From Lunularia cruciata (Eukaryota; Streptophyta; Marchantiopsida; Lunulariales; Lunulariaceae): a DNA stretch of 64,000 nucleotides. Location of the stretch: assembly GCA_948567375.1 (NCBI GenBank), contig OX419759.1:63527493-63591492 (forward strand), given 5' to 3'. Both the position numbers and the translations under genes were made by a program. Shown here piece after piece: positions 1 through 10,335 of this stretch. The notes under the pieces are model-generated. The model was not told the origin of the DNA. It worked only from the letters and a program-made list of their open reading frames with translations, and did no database searches. Positions within the stretch are counted from its first letter, which is position 1; each line of letters starts with the position of its first letter.

Positions 1-459
1 ACCATTATCATGCCATTTGTAGTGTCTCATCTAGATTGCTTGGACATTGGAGTTCCAATGATAGTAGTTAGAGTTATTTTAGTAGTTTCTCAAAGACTAC
101 TTTCCAACGGTCAGATTTCATGTTTGGGGTATTGACTTCACGGTGAGGCCCACTATCACTTTGCACCATTTGCACCGTCGAGTGTACCGTCAATGAGACC
201 GTTAGGGTTTCAGACCTAGCTTAAGTCCAAGGGTATACTTTTAAAGTGCAGCTCTAGAGAGCTCACTTCTTTGTTGTTGAGCCTTTGAGTTCCTGGCTAT
301 GGTGGACAGAGGCTGGCGAGCGTCATCTAGATTCTCTTATTTCTAGAGTGGGTGTGGCTTGACTGTAATCAATGCACAGTTGTTGGCAGTTTATAGAGTG
401 ATAGATTGAATGCTGATCTAAATTGAGTGTATTTGAGAGTTGTAAACAATCCGATTACA
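1..459 (+). repeat. 5' LTR of the methyltransferase gypsy element (left part missing)
   Basis: Bases 1-459 match the part of the 3' LTR from about 9880 onwards almost throughout, ending in the same GATTACA-like terminus at 459. The first part of the LTR, which begins TGTGGCACTT at the 3' copy, lies outside the window. No clear tRNA primer-binding site of the common TGGTATCAGAGC type follows the LTR end, so priming is unresolved. Confidence 0.85.
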
Positions 460-2452
460 TTAGAAAAGTGAAATCTGGTACATGAACTTTGAGTGTTGGT
501 GGTATCTCCAAGCTCGGTGGATCATCGGTAGCTCGATTGAAGTTCAGTTTTTCCTTGGTACGCAGAAGCTCATTGCTTGATGCAGATTTGGCAATAAGGT
601 AGACGGTGTGCGGAAGCGTTGGCCAATTTTTGAGCACAGAAGAAGTAATTTTTGAGTAGTGGTTGTGATTTTGAGCTCAAGAGGTGAAGGCATGACCAAT
701 TTGTTGCGAGTTGGGCTCACAAAGTAAAATTGAAGATGGAGTTGGGAAGCTATTCTAGTGAATTTATGATTTGGAGAAACCCATGTTTTCAATTTGGCTC
801 GAGTCAAGAGTTAGCGGGGGATTTGGCGGTAAGCCAAATTTATGGTTTATGTCAAAATTTTGGCCAGATTTGGAGGACTTTTGCCCATTTTGTTTTGGAG
901 TAGTTTTGCCAAATTTTGGAGGAGGTTCAAAGTGGCAAGAAGAAAGGCCTCATTTGGCTGAATTTTGAGTGAAGAGTTAATGGAGGATTTGGCAGTCAGC
1001 CAAATTTAGGGTTTATGTCAAATTTTACGTCAGATTTTGGCCAGATTTAGAGGACTTTTGCCAGTTTGGAGGAGTTTTCCCAAATTTTGGAGGAGGTTAA
1101 AAGTGGCAAGAAGAAAGGCCTCATTCGGTTGAATTTTGTGAATTTAAGATTTGGAGAAACCCGTGTTTTCAATTTGGCTCAAATGAAGAGTTAGCGGGAG
1201 ATTTGGCAGTCAGCCAAATTTAGGGTTTATGTCAAATTTTAGCCAGATTTGGAGGAATTTTTCTGGTTGGCCAGATTTGGAGAACATTTGCTAGTTTGGA
1301 GGACTTTCACTAGTTTGGAAAAGTTTTGCCAAATTTTGGAGGAGGTTCGAAGTGGCAAGAAGAAAGGCCTCATTTGGCTGAATTTCAAGTGAAGAGTTAG
1401 CGGGGGATTTAGCGGTCGGCCAAATTTTGGATTTATGTCAAATTTTGGCCAGATTTAGAGGAGTTTTGTTGGTTGGCCAGATTTGGAGGACTTTTGCCAA
1501 TTTGGAGGACTTTCAAATAGTTTGGAGGAGTTTCACTTGATTTTGGAGGAGGTTCAAAGTGGCAAGAAGAAAGGCCTCATTTGGCATTTAGAGGCTTTGA
1601 GGCATATGGCTATGGGCTATGAGAGGCTATGAAGGCCTAGAAGTGCCAACAAGCCAGTGTGAGGCTAGCTAGTTTAGAGTAGATCTTGGTCATTGGTTGG
1701 CAAAATCTGCCCATACTGCTAGATTGTGCACAACAAGGTTTGACCCCTAGATCTCTTGTTCCTAGACTGGTGCCCTAGCCAACTAGTCCACCTTCACTTG
1801 TTGTCCTAGTGAATGTGCCACTATTATCTATACACTTGTAGCTTTGGCTAGGAGAGGCAGTTTGATCCTATTCTTGGTGATCTTGGTAGCTTAGGACTTT
1901 AGATACAAACTTCTCTTATGTCAAATGCCAAATGGTGATAGAGTCAATCCCGTGTTATTTGATGAGACGGAGTGTTTTTGTTTAGATTTATTGTGATTGG
2001 ACCCCCTCCATTGTCTACTTCTTGTTTGTGCACCACGTTTGTGTGATGTGCCTTGACTTTTGAGCGTTGGTGCTCTAGTGTGCTCTTGGTAGTGAGGCTA
2101 GAGTGATGACCAGTCAGACTATATTTGTTTCTCTCTAGTGAGGCAGGAAGTGATGACATGCAGACCGTGAGAGTGCGTGTTGTGATGGCAGGTTACAAGT
2201 TACCTTTTCCCCTAGTGTAGTTATCTCGATTAGAGTTACATTAGAGGGTGGTGCTGAGTTGGTATTGGCACTTGGTGGTGTTGGCACTTGGTGGGGTACT
2301 TGCGGTTGCAGTTTGTGGTTCCGGTTTGCAGTTGTAGTTGCGGTTACTTTGTCACGACGGAGTTTGTTGGGGATTCTAGAGGAGTTAGCCCTACAGTACG
2401 CAGTGGGTTTACTTGGAATGGCGCTCGGTATCAACATGTATCTCAAGTCCCA
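460..2452 (+). repeat. Untranslated leader of the gypsy element with about four tandem repeats
   Basis: This stretch lies between the 5' LTR and gag and has no convincing coding frame. Between about 770 and 1600 it contains roughly four degenerate tandem copies of a 170-250 bp unit. Each unit is rich in the words CCAGATTTGGAGGA and CCAAATTTTGGAGGAGG and ends in GGCAAGAAGAAAGGCCTCAT near 952, 1122, 1372 and 1580. Bases 1600-2450 are plain leader sequence in which I see nothing further. Confidence 0.7.
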
Positions 2453-3660
2453 ATGAGTGAGGAGATTGACTCTGAGTTGGAGTTTGACATAGGAACTGAT
2501 TTAGTTGAGAGTGCACTTGGTGTGTCTGCACCGTTATCATAGTATATGGATGAGATTTATGGGGCCTCTAAAAGCCCTAGGCGTTACGCTGGTACAGTGG
2601 GTACCATTGAGTTGGATGACTTCATCCAAGAGTTTGATAGTTGGTGTGATTTGTAGCAGATGCGGATCCCGACTTTGTTCACACCCTTCATGGCATGGAA
2701 GGGGTTGTTCCAACATTTGGAGGGTCCACCAATGGATGACTACCATGAGTTCAAGAGAGCTCATTTGGAGGAGATTGAGTTATAGAGATAGTATTGGTCT
2801 CCAAACTATGTCTTTATCACTTCAGGTTTGGTGGCTAGGAGTAGATCGGCTGTACCTATGAGTTCACAGATCGGGTAGTGTTGGTGGAGCTAGTGGAGGT
2901 GCACTAGCTAGAGATAGTGTTACCACGAGTAGAGGTACCACTGTAGTAGGTGGTATGGTACCAAGGTTTAACCCCATGGTGGAGTTCTTGTATTTGAGGC
3001 AAAACAACCAGGGAGTGCGAACTGACAAGCTGAGGAGCTTGCAAGAGTTCCAATAGAAGGCTAGAGAGAGCCTACGTGAGGCATACACTCGCATGAGACG
3101 GCTGATCAATTTCACTCAGGGAGTTATTGAGGTCTAGGCAGTTCAATTTTGGTACGGAATACTAAACAAGGAGTTGCGATATAGAGTTCATGATGCTACA
3201 TTGTTATAGGCTACTTCACCTACTTTGGCAATGGTCTTTGGTTTGGTTGAGCGTATTGAGCTCAACATGGTGGAGGAGAGAGAAGTGACATCTAGATTTG
3301 GTAGGGAGACCTCATCCACAACTGTAACTTCTTCTAGGATGCAATAGAGTGCACCACGCCCAATTGTTTTTTGAGGACAAGGTGGGCAACCCAGATCCTA
3401 TGGAGCGAGTGGACGGCCTAGTGGAGCTAGATCCTTACCTTCATTTTTGGGTCAATAGCAGCCAATGAGTAGTGGTGTTGCTTGTTAGACTTGTGGTGGA
3501 CCTCACCATAGGAGAGTGTACTTAGGGCAGCGGACCTGATACCTCTGGTGCATCACAGCCAACATAGAGGCAGTGTGAGCATTACCACAAATTTGGTCAC
3601 ACTAGTGACCGATGCTTTGACCTACACCCAAAGTTACAGAGTGGTAGGGCTACTATGGTA
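2453..3660 (+). pseudogene. Gag (capsid and nucleocapsid) of the methyltransferase gypsy element
   Basis: Gag forms the particle that packages the element RNA. The frame opens at an ATG near 2453 and shows the retrotransposon gag pattern: an acidic N-terminal part, a core with an ESLREAYTRMRRLI stretch near 3070-3110 and an AVQFWYGIL stretch near 3138-3165, and then a basic, serine- and glycine-rich tail. Two degenerate zinc knuckles follow, one near 3481-3525 (C-x2-C-GG-x-H pattern with the last Cys now Tyr) and one near 3570-3615 (C-E-H-Y-HKFGH-x4-C). Every stop I read in this frame up to the first knuckle is TAG, for example at 2540, 2654, 2783, 2789, 3054 and 3135, at places where glutamine would fit. 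It is not functional as it stands. Confidence 0.75.
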
Positions 3661-4389
3661 GGTAGTAGAGGAGCTCCAGTTCATGGAGGACAAGGTGGTA
3701 GAGGATCTACACCTAGTAGAGGTGCAATACCTACCCTTAATTTTGATACAACTATGGTTACTCGGATTGAGCTGTTGGAGCAGAGATTGGCTAGTATGGC
3801 CATTGGTTAGAGGAAATCAGATTCGAGTGTTGAGGCTTCCACCTCATATGCTAGTGATAGAGATGCTTTGGACTTCATGTGCAGAGCAGCTCAAGTGGAT
3901 GCATCTGCAATAGTGACTAGGAGTGCAATACGTGCTCTAGAGCCCAAAGGAGCATTAGTGGAGTTGGACCCACAAAGAGGAGAGGTTGGGAGATAGATCA
4001 GACTTCCCCAATCTTTCATGCTATCTGAGACATTGCAGACAACATCCATGGTTCCTAGATGTCCCAATGCAAGTATGGTAGGTGGTGATGGAGTGCATGA
4101 TGGACTACCTACTAGTCAGCTACCTGCCATAGACTAAGTCTAGCACGATGTTGAGGGCGGCTCAGCTGATTATGCGGTGCCCTTGTTTTCAGCCAGTGAC
4201 ATGTTTACATTGGGAGTTGACCTAGCCCGAGTGTTCTGGTTGGCTGCCACGCTTTATGAGAGTAGGGATGATGCGGTTCCTACTACTAGAGTAGAGGTGG
4301 TTGGTATTGAAGCTGACTTGGTTGAGGAGCATGGGATCTATTTAGCAACCAGTGGTTTATAGCAGGCAGCAGCGGCTAGATTGGAGGAG
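3660..4389 (+). pseudogene. Gag-protease linker of the gypsy element
   Basis: The same reading frame continues from the zinc knuckles towards the protease. It encodes a low-complexity part rich in Gly, Ser and Arg, a short helical stretch with the pattern IELLEQRLASMA near 3765-3810, and an acidic tail. Stops include TAA and TAG near 4134-4145. No domain is recognised here, and I take it as the spacer between nucleocapsid and protease. Confidence 0.5.
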
Positions 4390-4900
4390 TTGCCAACTAG
4401 ACCGGCCTTTGGGAGAGCGCGGTTCACACCAAGTGTTGTCCTATTGGATAACCAAAGGGGGATTTTTTGCTTGGTGGGACCTTTAGGGAACGTCTATACA
4501 CCACAGAGAGTCTTGTTAGACTGTGGTGCGCAACCTCTTATGTTGAAGAAGGTTGCAGTAGTCGGTCTGGAGTTACGGAAGACCAATGTGGAGAGATGTC
4601 CATTTTAGATCCAGACATCTCTAGGTGGTGGTTTGACACAGTACATCACATGTGGGGAGCTTGTTGTCCAGGTTTAGCCTGGTCATCCGACTAATAGCTT
4701 GGTGGTGAGAGCTCAGGCTATTGCAACAATAGTTGAGTCATATGATGTGCTAGTTGGAGGAGCAATGTTATACCCCATGGGTTTAAGCATTGACTATTAG
4801 GAAGAGACAACCTCCTATAGACTAGGTTGGCAGTTTGGTGAGGGACGGGTATGTCACCTACCTATACGCTTTAGTAGAGGCAGTCTTGGCTCACTACAGT
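4390..4900 (+). pseudogene. Aspartic protease of the gypsy element
   Basis: The retroviral-type aspartic protease cleaves the Gag-Pol polyprotein. The active-site motif is visible as VLLDCGAQPLML near 4510-4545, where D-C-G-A stands for the usual D-[ST]-G-A. A conserved downstream block follows, with ELVVQV near 4660, a YDVLVGG segment near 4741-4763 and YPMG near 4772. In-frame TAG codons interrupt it near 4606, 4675 and 4797. The block sits directly upstream of the methyltransferase domain in the same frame, suggesting that both belonged to one polyprotein. Confidence 0.7.
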
Positions 4901-5181
4901 CTAGGACCATGGCAACATCAATTTTAGCTTTCAGTGGTGCAGTTACTTGGCTTGGTGACTTGTTGGAGGGGAATGCCCATGCAGAAGATACTCCAGTACT
5001 AAAGGAGATCACTTGGATTTGGAGTACGAGTGGGATTATTCCATCCACCTTGGATATTCCATTGTGGAGTTCAGAGGAGGCATTGCAGCAGCATGCAGAT
5101 CAGTTGGTGCAATAGGCTTGGAGTGGAGCCTTTGTACCATCAAGAGATGAGTGTGAGGATGGGCCTCCAGAGTCAATTACT

Positions 5182-6190
5182 TTGACACCTCTGGATACCA
5201 CACTCATTGCTTGGCAGTATCCAATAGAGGAGATATGTCTATTGGAGTTGTTTGGTGGGATTAGCACCAGACTAGTTGCAGTATTACAAGCGAGTATACG
5301 AGTACAGATGTACTTGTATATAGAGAGAGATGAGACTGCTAGACAAGTCTCTCTACATCATGTGGCACACTTGGCCCATCAGTATCCGGAGTTATTACCA
5401 ATGTCAGCAGTCAGAGGTTACCAGAAGGCCCTATCAGCATATATTTCCTTACTAGGGGCGCATGATCTAGAGAGACATGCGCCTATTCACTTGGTGATTT
5501 TTGGATGGCCATGTTAGGGACATACACGTGATGGTTGAGGTTTGGGTCTTTAGGATCCTTGTTCAGGTGTGTTTTGGGAGATGTTACAGATACTACAACA
5601 TCTCTAGGTTCATCAGTCTATTTCTCCAACTTACCTATTTGGAGAACATTCCTTTGATAGGTGATTCTTGCACCAGAGTAGTGGCAAGTACACATGAGGT
5701 CCATTCTTGGATGGGACCTATTGTATTGTTAGATGCAACCAGAGTGGGATTACGAGCTCATCTTTTTTGTCTTTGGTGGACAAACCTCTTACCCAGAGAG
5801 GTTTTACAGCGTGCTTATGGGATTCAATGACTTGACCACATCCTTGTTGATGCTATCTTGGATGTTGGGCGTTAGTCTCAGATAGTGGTAGTGGCTAATA
5901 GGTCACCTATGGCAATGGTGAACCTAGATGGACAACCTAGAGCCACATTTCCCACACTCATGAGTTTCCCAATCTCTCATGCTTTTTGAGAGGGAGGACC
6001 TGGACTTGTTTGGGACTCACAGTTACAATAGTTGGTGGAGCCCAACGTTGATGAGAGAGAGCGGGCGATGGATTTTCATACCAGTATTACCGCTATTCCA
6101 ACAATGTCAAAGGCATTCAGGCGTCAAGTGTTAGGTCAAGCTATGGACCTAAATTGTTTGACCTGGATTATGAGCCTTGCCTTTGCAAAG
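5182..6190 (+). pseudogene. Cytosine-5 DNA methyltransferase domain inside a gypsy polyprotein
   Basis: C5 DNA methyltransferases move a methyl group from S-adenosylmethionine to cytosine in DNA. The motifs appear in the expected order. Motif I is ELFGGIS near 5245-5265 (usual FxGxG). An acidic YLYIERDE block follows near 5312-5335. Motif IV is GWPC at about 5503-5514, with the catalytic Cys present and a TAG directly after it. Motif VI is ENI near 5642-5650. A motif VIII-like block LDATRVGLRAH lies near 5728-5762, followed by LWWTNL, like the Dnmt3/DRM ending FWGNLP. Motifs IX and X are seen as ERERAM near 6055-6072 and LGQAMD near 6133-6150. Lesions include TAG, TGA and TAG in the motif IV-VI interval and an extra T near 5637 that shifts the frame. 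The order and spacing make the call strong; grouping it with Dnmt3/DRM is an inference. This copy is inactive. Confidence 0.82.
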
Positions 6191-6199
6191 TAGCATAGG

Positions 6200-6560
6200 A
6201 TGCGCTTGATAGGCATCACCACTCGGACACTTGTGAGCCCTGTGCCTATCAAGACAATTCAAGCACATGCTGGGGGCAATGGACCAAGTGGACATGGTAT
6301 TCTTGGGACACAGCCAGTAGCTACTAGGGAGAGTGGTCTACTTGGAGTCCATCCAGGTAAGCATGGGCTACTTGGATTACACCTTTGGTCCACTTGGGAT
6401 GCAGCTAGAGGACGTGTGGAGCTTGCAGCCAAAGTGGAGGGAGTTGGGTCCTCTAGTGTTCGGGGGCATGACAATATTTCTCCCAAGGGCCCAATGTAGC
6501 AACTAGTCAGTACGTCTTCCACTCCTACTACAGTTGCAGAGGATACTTGGGAGCCATATC
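6200..6560 (+). pseudogene. Linker between methyltransferase and reverse transcriptase
   Basis: About 100 codons remain open here. They are rich in Gly, His and Leu, with short repeats of the kind GLLGVHPGKHGLLGLH near 6330-6385. No domain is recognised. It probably tethers the methyltransferase to the RT module in the polyprotein. Confidence 0.4.
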
Positions 6561-7480
6561 TTGGACCCAAGCTTACTGGAGAGGAAAGACGGAAGGTTTG
6601 GAGGTTCTTGAGGAGCCATACAAGTTTTTTTGCCTTCGGTATGAAGGACTAGGTGCTCTGAAGTGACATGGTATACGGATTGAGCTGACTAGCAATACAC
6701 CCATTTTTTGACATCCTTATTGATATCGTAACATGGAGAGGACATTGATTCAGAGCCGGAGTAGCAACTTTTTTGAGGCTAGTTTGGTGGAGATCTCACA
6801 TGGAGAGTATGCATCAATGACAATGATGCCAACCAAGAAGGATATGCATGGCAACAACATAGATAGGTGGATGTGTGGATATTACCACCCTATCAACCAA
6901 CAAACCAGGGCTGATCGGTATGCCATGCCTACACCGGAGGTGATTTTTGATGCAATTGGGCATGCAAAGGTCTTCAATACTTTGGATCTTCGAGCAGGAT
7001 ATCATCAGTTGCCAATCAAAGAGGAGGATAAGTCCAAGACATCATTCTGGGCTATTGATCCTCACGGCAAGGGTGTGTTATATCAATGGAGGTTCTTACC
7101 TTTTGAGTTAAAGAACGCTCTTGCTGAGTTCTAGAGAGTCATGGAAAGGATCCTAGCTGGATTGGATTTTGCTTGGTGCTATATTGATGACATTTTGGTC
7201 TATAGCACTATTGTGGAAGAGCATGAGAGATAGTTGTTGGAGGTTTTTGAAAGGTTGAGATCTCATGGACTCAAATTACATCCTAAGAAGTGTAGGTTTT
7301 CCACAAGCAGGTTGAGAATTTGGGTCATACTATCTACCCTAGAGGACTTGGTGTTCAGTAGACCAAGGTGGAGGCTATTGCACATATTCCTTGGCCTACG
7401 GATGTGAGCAGAGTGCGAGCATTTCTTGGATTGGCAAACTTCTATTGACACTATGTTAGTGCCATTGCCAAGGCCTTGAC
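6560..7480 (+). pseudogene. Reverse transcriptase of the methyltransferase gypsy element
   Basis: Reverse transcriptase copies the element RNA into DNA. After a GEERRKVW start near 6580, the conserved blocks appear in order: CGYYHPINQQT near 6871-6905, then YAMPTPEVIFD, then STLDLRAGYHQLPI near 6975-7015, then QWRFLPFELKNA near 7084-7120, and the catalytic CYIDDILVYS near 7177-7206. The family usually has PFGLKNAPAEFQ, so this copy carries substitutions. A TAG follows AEF at 7132. The frame upstream of the ATG at 6733 is broken by several stops. Confidence 0.85.
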
Positions 7481-7559
7481 AAAGCTGACCAAGCTTACAC
7501 AAGAGTGGTGTTGGAGAGATGAGCAGGAGAGAGCTTTTGTAGAGCTCAAGGAGAGGTTG

Positions 7560-7980
7560 ACATCTGCTCCTATTTTGAGGAGACCGATCAGAGGATGACC
7601 ATTTCAGGTTCATATTGATTGGAGTATGTTCGGGCTTGGAGCGGTACTCACCCAACATGACGATGAGGAGAAGGAGTTTATGGTGGCCTATGGTAGTCAC
7701 TCCAACAATTCAATGGAGGCAAAGTATAGTTCATATAAGAGAGAGTGCTTGGCAGCAATTTGGGCAATAGCACATTTCCGATGTTACCTATTTGGTAACC
7801 CCTTCACTCTCATCACTGATCATCAGCCACTGAAGTGGTTGATGGAGTCCGACAAGCTTTCAAGGAAGCTTGCATGATGGGCTCTGATTTTACAAGAATA
7901 TGATTTCACGATTGTTCATAGACTTGGAGTGGTGAACCGTGATGCAGATGGGTTGAGTAGAAACCCAATGTTCCAGCCAG
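7560..7980 (+). pseudogene. RNase H domain of the gypsy element
   Basis: RNase H removes the RNA strand during reverse transcription. The block begins GLGAVLTQ near 7630, continues through SHSNNSMEAKYSSYKREC near 7695-7750 (usual N-x-A-E-x-x-Y-x-x-x-x-[KR]-E), and reaches LITDHQPLKWLM near 7811-7848. The tail EYDFTIVHRLG ... NRDADGLSR lies near 7900-7957. This is the Ty3/gypsy arrangement directly after RT. A TGA at 7875 and upstream stops break the frame. Confidence 0.8.
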
Positions 7981-7989
7981 TAGGATCAG

Positions 7990-9420
7990 ACCGGAGCACA
8001 TTGGCATGGTGAGATAGATGAGGAGATGATGCCAGGTTGGCATGCATCTGCCTTTCTTTGTTTATTTTTTGAGGCTTTGGTGGTATCTTTCTCAACACAT
8101 ATAGGAGGAGTTATTGAGGTCATAGATCCAAAGAGTGAAGATATTGGTATAGTTCAGCAAGACATTCATGATGATGTCTTAGTGATGGACTATCTTTGCA
8201 CTAGTGTTTGGGTGGCACAGTTGGGGCCAAGGAGAAAGATCATGTTCTTCAATGAGCCAAACGGTTCATATTGGAGGGCAGTCACCTTTTGCGTGTATGG
8301 GAGGATGGTAGAGTGCGAGTAGTACCACTTCCATCTTAGAGACCACAATTGGTCCGTCATGCTCATGAGGAGCTAGGACATTTTGGAGTAAAGCATAAAT
8401 ATAGCTTACTCTAAAGTCATTATTGGTGGCACGGTATGCAGAGCGAGGTACAACAGTTTGTTGCCATACATGTGGTTTGTGACCAAGTTAGAGCATCATT
8501 CAATGCTCTTGCACCATAGTTACACCCATTACCTATCATGGGATTGGGTTACCATTGGAGTTTAGACTTTGCTAGACCTTTACCGTTGACTGTGAGACAT
8601 CATCGATATATTTTGGTGATGGTTGAGCACTTCTCTAAGTGGATTGAGTTGGTGGCACTTCTTGACAAGTCTAGTGAAGGACAACTTACTCATTCATGGA
8701 TTGTGTTCATAGTCATTTTGGTGCACCAGCTGAGGTTTTGACTGATCAGGGAACAAAGTTCTTGGGGTAGTTTCAGATCTTGTGTGACAACCAATTGATT
8801 GAGGTAGTACGGTGATCTTGATTGATCACCGTACTACCTCCTGAGATCACCCTGAGGCAGATGGCTTAGCAGAGAGAGCGGTTCAGACAATGAAGAGAGG
8901 ATTGCAAAAGTATGGTTTGTAGAGAGGCCACTTGGGAGATTGGGATCTCCAATTACCTTGGTTGGCCATGGGCTATCAGTTCAGCCGGCAAGCCTCCTTA
9001 GCATCCTTCTCTCTGTACTTTCTACTCTATGGACGAGATCTAGATTTACCTGTAGCCATTTGTCAAGATGTTACTATAGTCTTGGACTTGGATGATCTAG
9101 ATGTATGGGTGAGCGCATGTTCTCAACGGGCAGAGATCTTTTGGAGAATGATGCCGATGGCCTTTGAGAACTTGGCAATTGCTCAACAAAGAGATACTTT
9201 ACCCTATGCTACCATTTGAGAAGGAGGTTATAGATCCTCAATTCATCAATTTCATCCATGTGACTATGTATATCTATATCAGATAACACCGACGACACTT
9301 GATATTTTGAGAGGCCTCACTATCTTGAGAGTGCATGAGGTTTTGCCATCTAGAGTTCTTGTCTTGGAAGGACGTGATGGTGTTGTTTGGAAGGATCATG
9401 TGCGCAATTGTGGACCATAC
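7990..9420 (+). pseudogene. Integrase of the gypsy element
   Basis: Integrase inserts the cDNA into the genome. A degenerate HHCC zinc-binding region lies near 8355-8480 (HAHEELGHFG, then YWWHGM, then a damaged CxxC). The catalytic core shows the first Asp in YHWSLDFARPL near 8550-8582, the second in VLTDQGTKF near 8736-8762, and the Glu region PEADGLAERA near 8845-8880 in a shifted frame. A GDWDLQLPWLAMGY block near 8937-8975 and YGRDLDLPVAI near 9029-9060 follow. The frame is disturbed around 8795-8845 by an inverted duplication. The C-terminal part near 9300-9420 leads into the PHD finger. Confidence 0.78.
8801..8840. repeat. Perfect inverted repeat within the integrase core
   Basis: Bases 8801-8817 and 8824-8840 are perfect reverse complements (17 bp arms, loop TTGATT). 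The right arm fits the expected integrase codons, so the left arm looks like an inserted, inverted copy of it. It destroys the reading frame between the second Asp and the Glu of the catalytic triad. Confidence 0.9.
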
Positions 9421-9469
9421 CACCTCCCAAACATTGATGGTACTATGGATCCAAGCTTGGCACTTGTAT

Positions 9470-9625
9470 ATGTAGACCTGAGGTGTATGTTGTGTGGCTC
9501 TTCTGGTAGAGCTGCTACTATGTTAGTGTGTGATAGCTATTCGAGAGGATAGCAGATGGCATGTATGACTCCTCCCCTCACGGTGGTTCCTCAAGGAGAG
9601 TGGTCATGTCCTAGATGTACTTGAC
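9470..9625 (+). pseudogene. PHD-type zinc finger at the Pol C terminus
   Basis: PHD fingers bind histone tails, often H3 with particular K4 marks. The frame reads C-x2-C (RCMLCGS near 9480-9500), then VCDSYSRG, then MACMTPPL, then GEWSCPRC ending at about 9620, followed by TGA. This is the PHD pattern CxxC...CDxC...WHxxC..PPL...WxCPxC. Three key positions are damaged: the second Cys of CDxC reads Tyr, and the Trp-His pair reads TAG plus CAG. It stands where chromoviruses have a chromodomain, so a role in choosing the insertion site is a plausible inference. Confidence 0.75.
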
Positions 9626-9793
9626 CTATAGTTAGTTCATTCTTTATATGGTATAGATTGCAGACAGGCAACTAACGATGGGGCTCCATAGCACCCGACC
9701 TCATGATCGTTGCCCATCATAGGGTATACCATATACTTGGAGTAGATGGCTATTTGGAGTTAAAGGGACCTAACCGCCAGCTAGGGGAGCAAT
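9626..9793 (+). other. 3' untranslated end of the gypsy element with polypurine tract
   Basis: This non-coding stretch lies between the PHD stop and the 3' LTR. It ends in a purine-rich run (AGGGGAGCAA near 9783-9792) directly before TGTGGCACTT. Such a run is where plus-strand DNA synthesis is primed. Confidence 0.6.
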
Positions 9794-10335
9794 TGTGGCA
9801 CTTTAGAGTCTATGTATGACTTATGTGTGAGTTGTGCTTCTATATTGATGTATGTTGTGTAGCAATGTATATACGCATGATAGCTATCACACTATTTGTA
9901 GTGTCGCATCTAGATTGCTTGGACACTGGAGTTCTAGTGATAGCAGTTAGAGTTATTTTAGTACTTTCTCAAAGACAACTTTCTGACGGTCAGATTTCAT
10001 GTTTGGAGTACTGACTTCATGGTGGGGCCCACTATCACTTTGCACCATTTGTACCGTCAAGTGTGCCATCAATGGGACCGTTAGGGTTTCAGACCTAGCT
10101 CAAGTCCAGGGGTATACTTTCAAAGTGCAGCTCTAGAGAGCTCACTTCTCTAATGTTGAGCCTTCAAGTTCCTAGCTATGGTGGACAAAGGCCGGTGAGC
10201 GTCATTTGGATTCTCTTAGCTAGAGTAGGTGTGGCTTGACTGTAATGAGTGCCCAATTGTTGGCAGTTTTTAGAGTGATAGATCAAGTATTGATCTGAGT
10301 TGAGTGTATTTGAGAGTTGTAAACAATCTGATTAA
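9794..10335 (+). repeat. 3' LTR of the methyltransferase gypsy element
   Basis: It begins TGTGGCACTTTAG at 9794 and ends near 10335. From about 9880 it matches bases 1-459 almost throughout, with scattered substitutions and small indels, which indicates an old insertion. Confidence 0.85.

Larger units (their letters stand above)
1..10335 (+). mobile_element. Ty3/gypsy LTR retrotransposon encoding a DNA methyltransferase and a PHD finger (degenerate)
   Basis: This is a long, old Ty3/gypsy element whose 5' LTR is cut by the window edge. The internal region (about 460-9793) reads in the order gag, zinc knuckle, aspartic protease, cytosine-5 DNA methyltransferase, reverse transcriptase with YIDD, RNase H, integrase and PHD finger. 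RT before integrase defines Ty3/gypsy. The methyltransferase between protease and RT, and a PHD finger where chromoviruses carry a chromodomain, are not standard parts of the family. The reading frame is broken by many stops, mostly TAG, and some small indels, so this copy cannot act by itself. No target-site duplication can be tested because the left end lies outside the window. Confidence 0.9.

Noticed and set aside
8801-8840. Hairpin as a microRNA precursor or terminator
   Set aside because: It is too short for a plant microRNA precursor and lies in the middle of an integrase coding region whose ancestral codons explain one arm.
2453-9625. TAG used as a sense codon (altered genetic code)
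   Set aside because: The MYB gene and the copia elements use CAG and normal stops, and the TAGs are confined mainly to old elements. Deamination of CAG explains them better.
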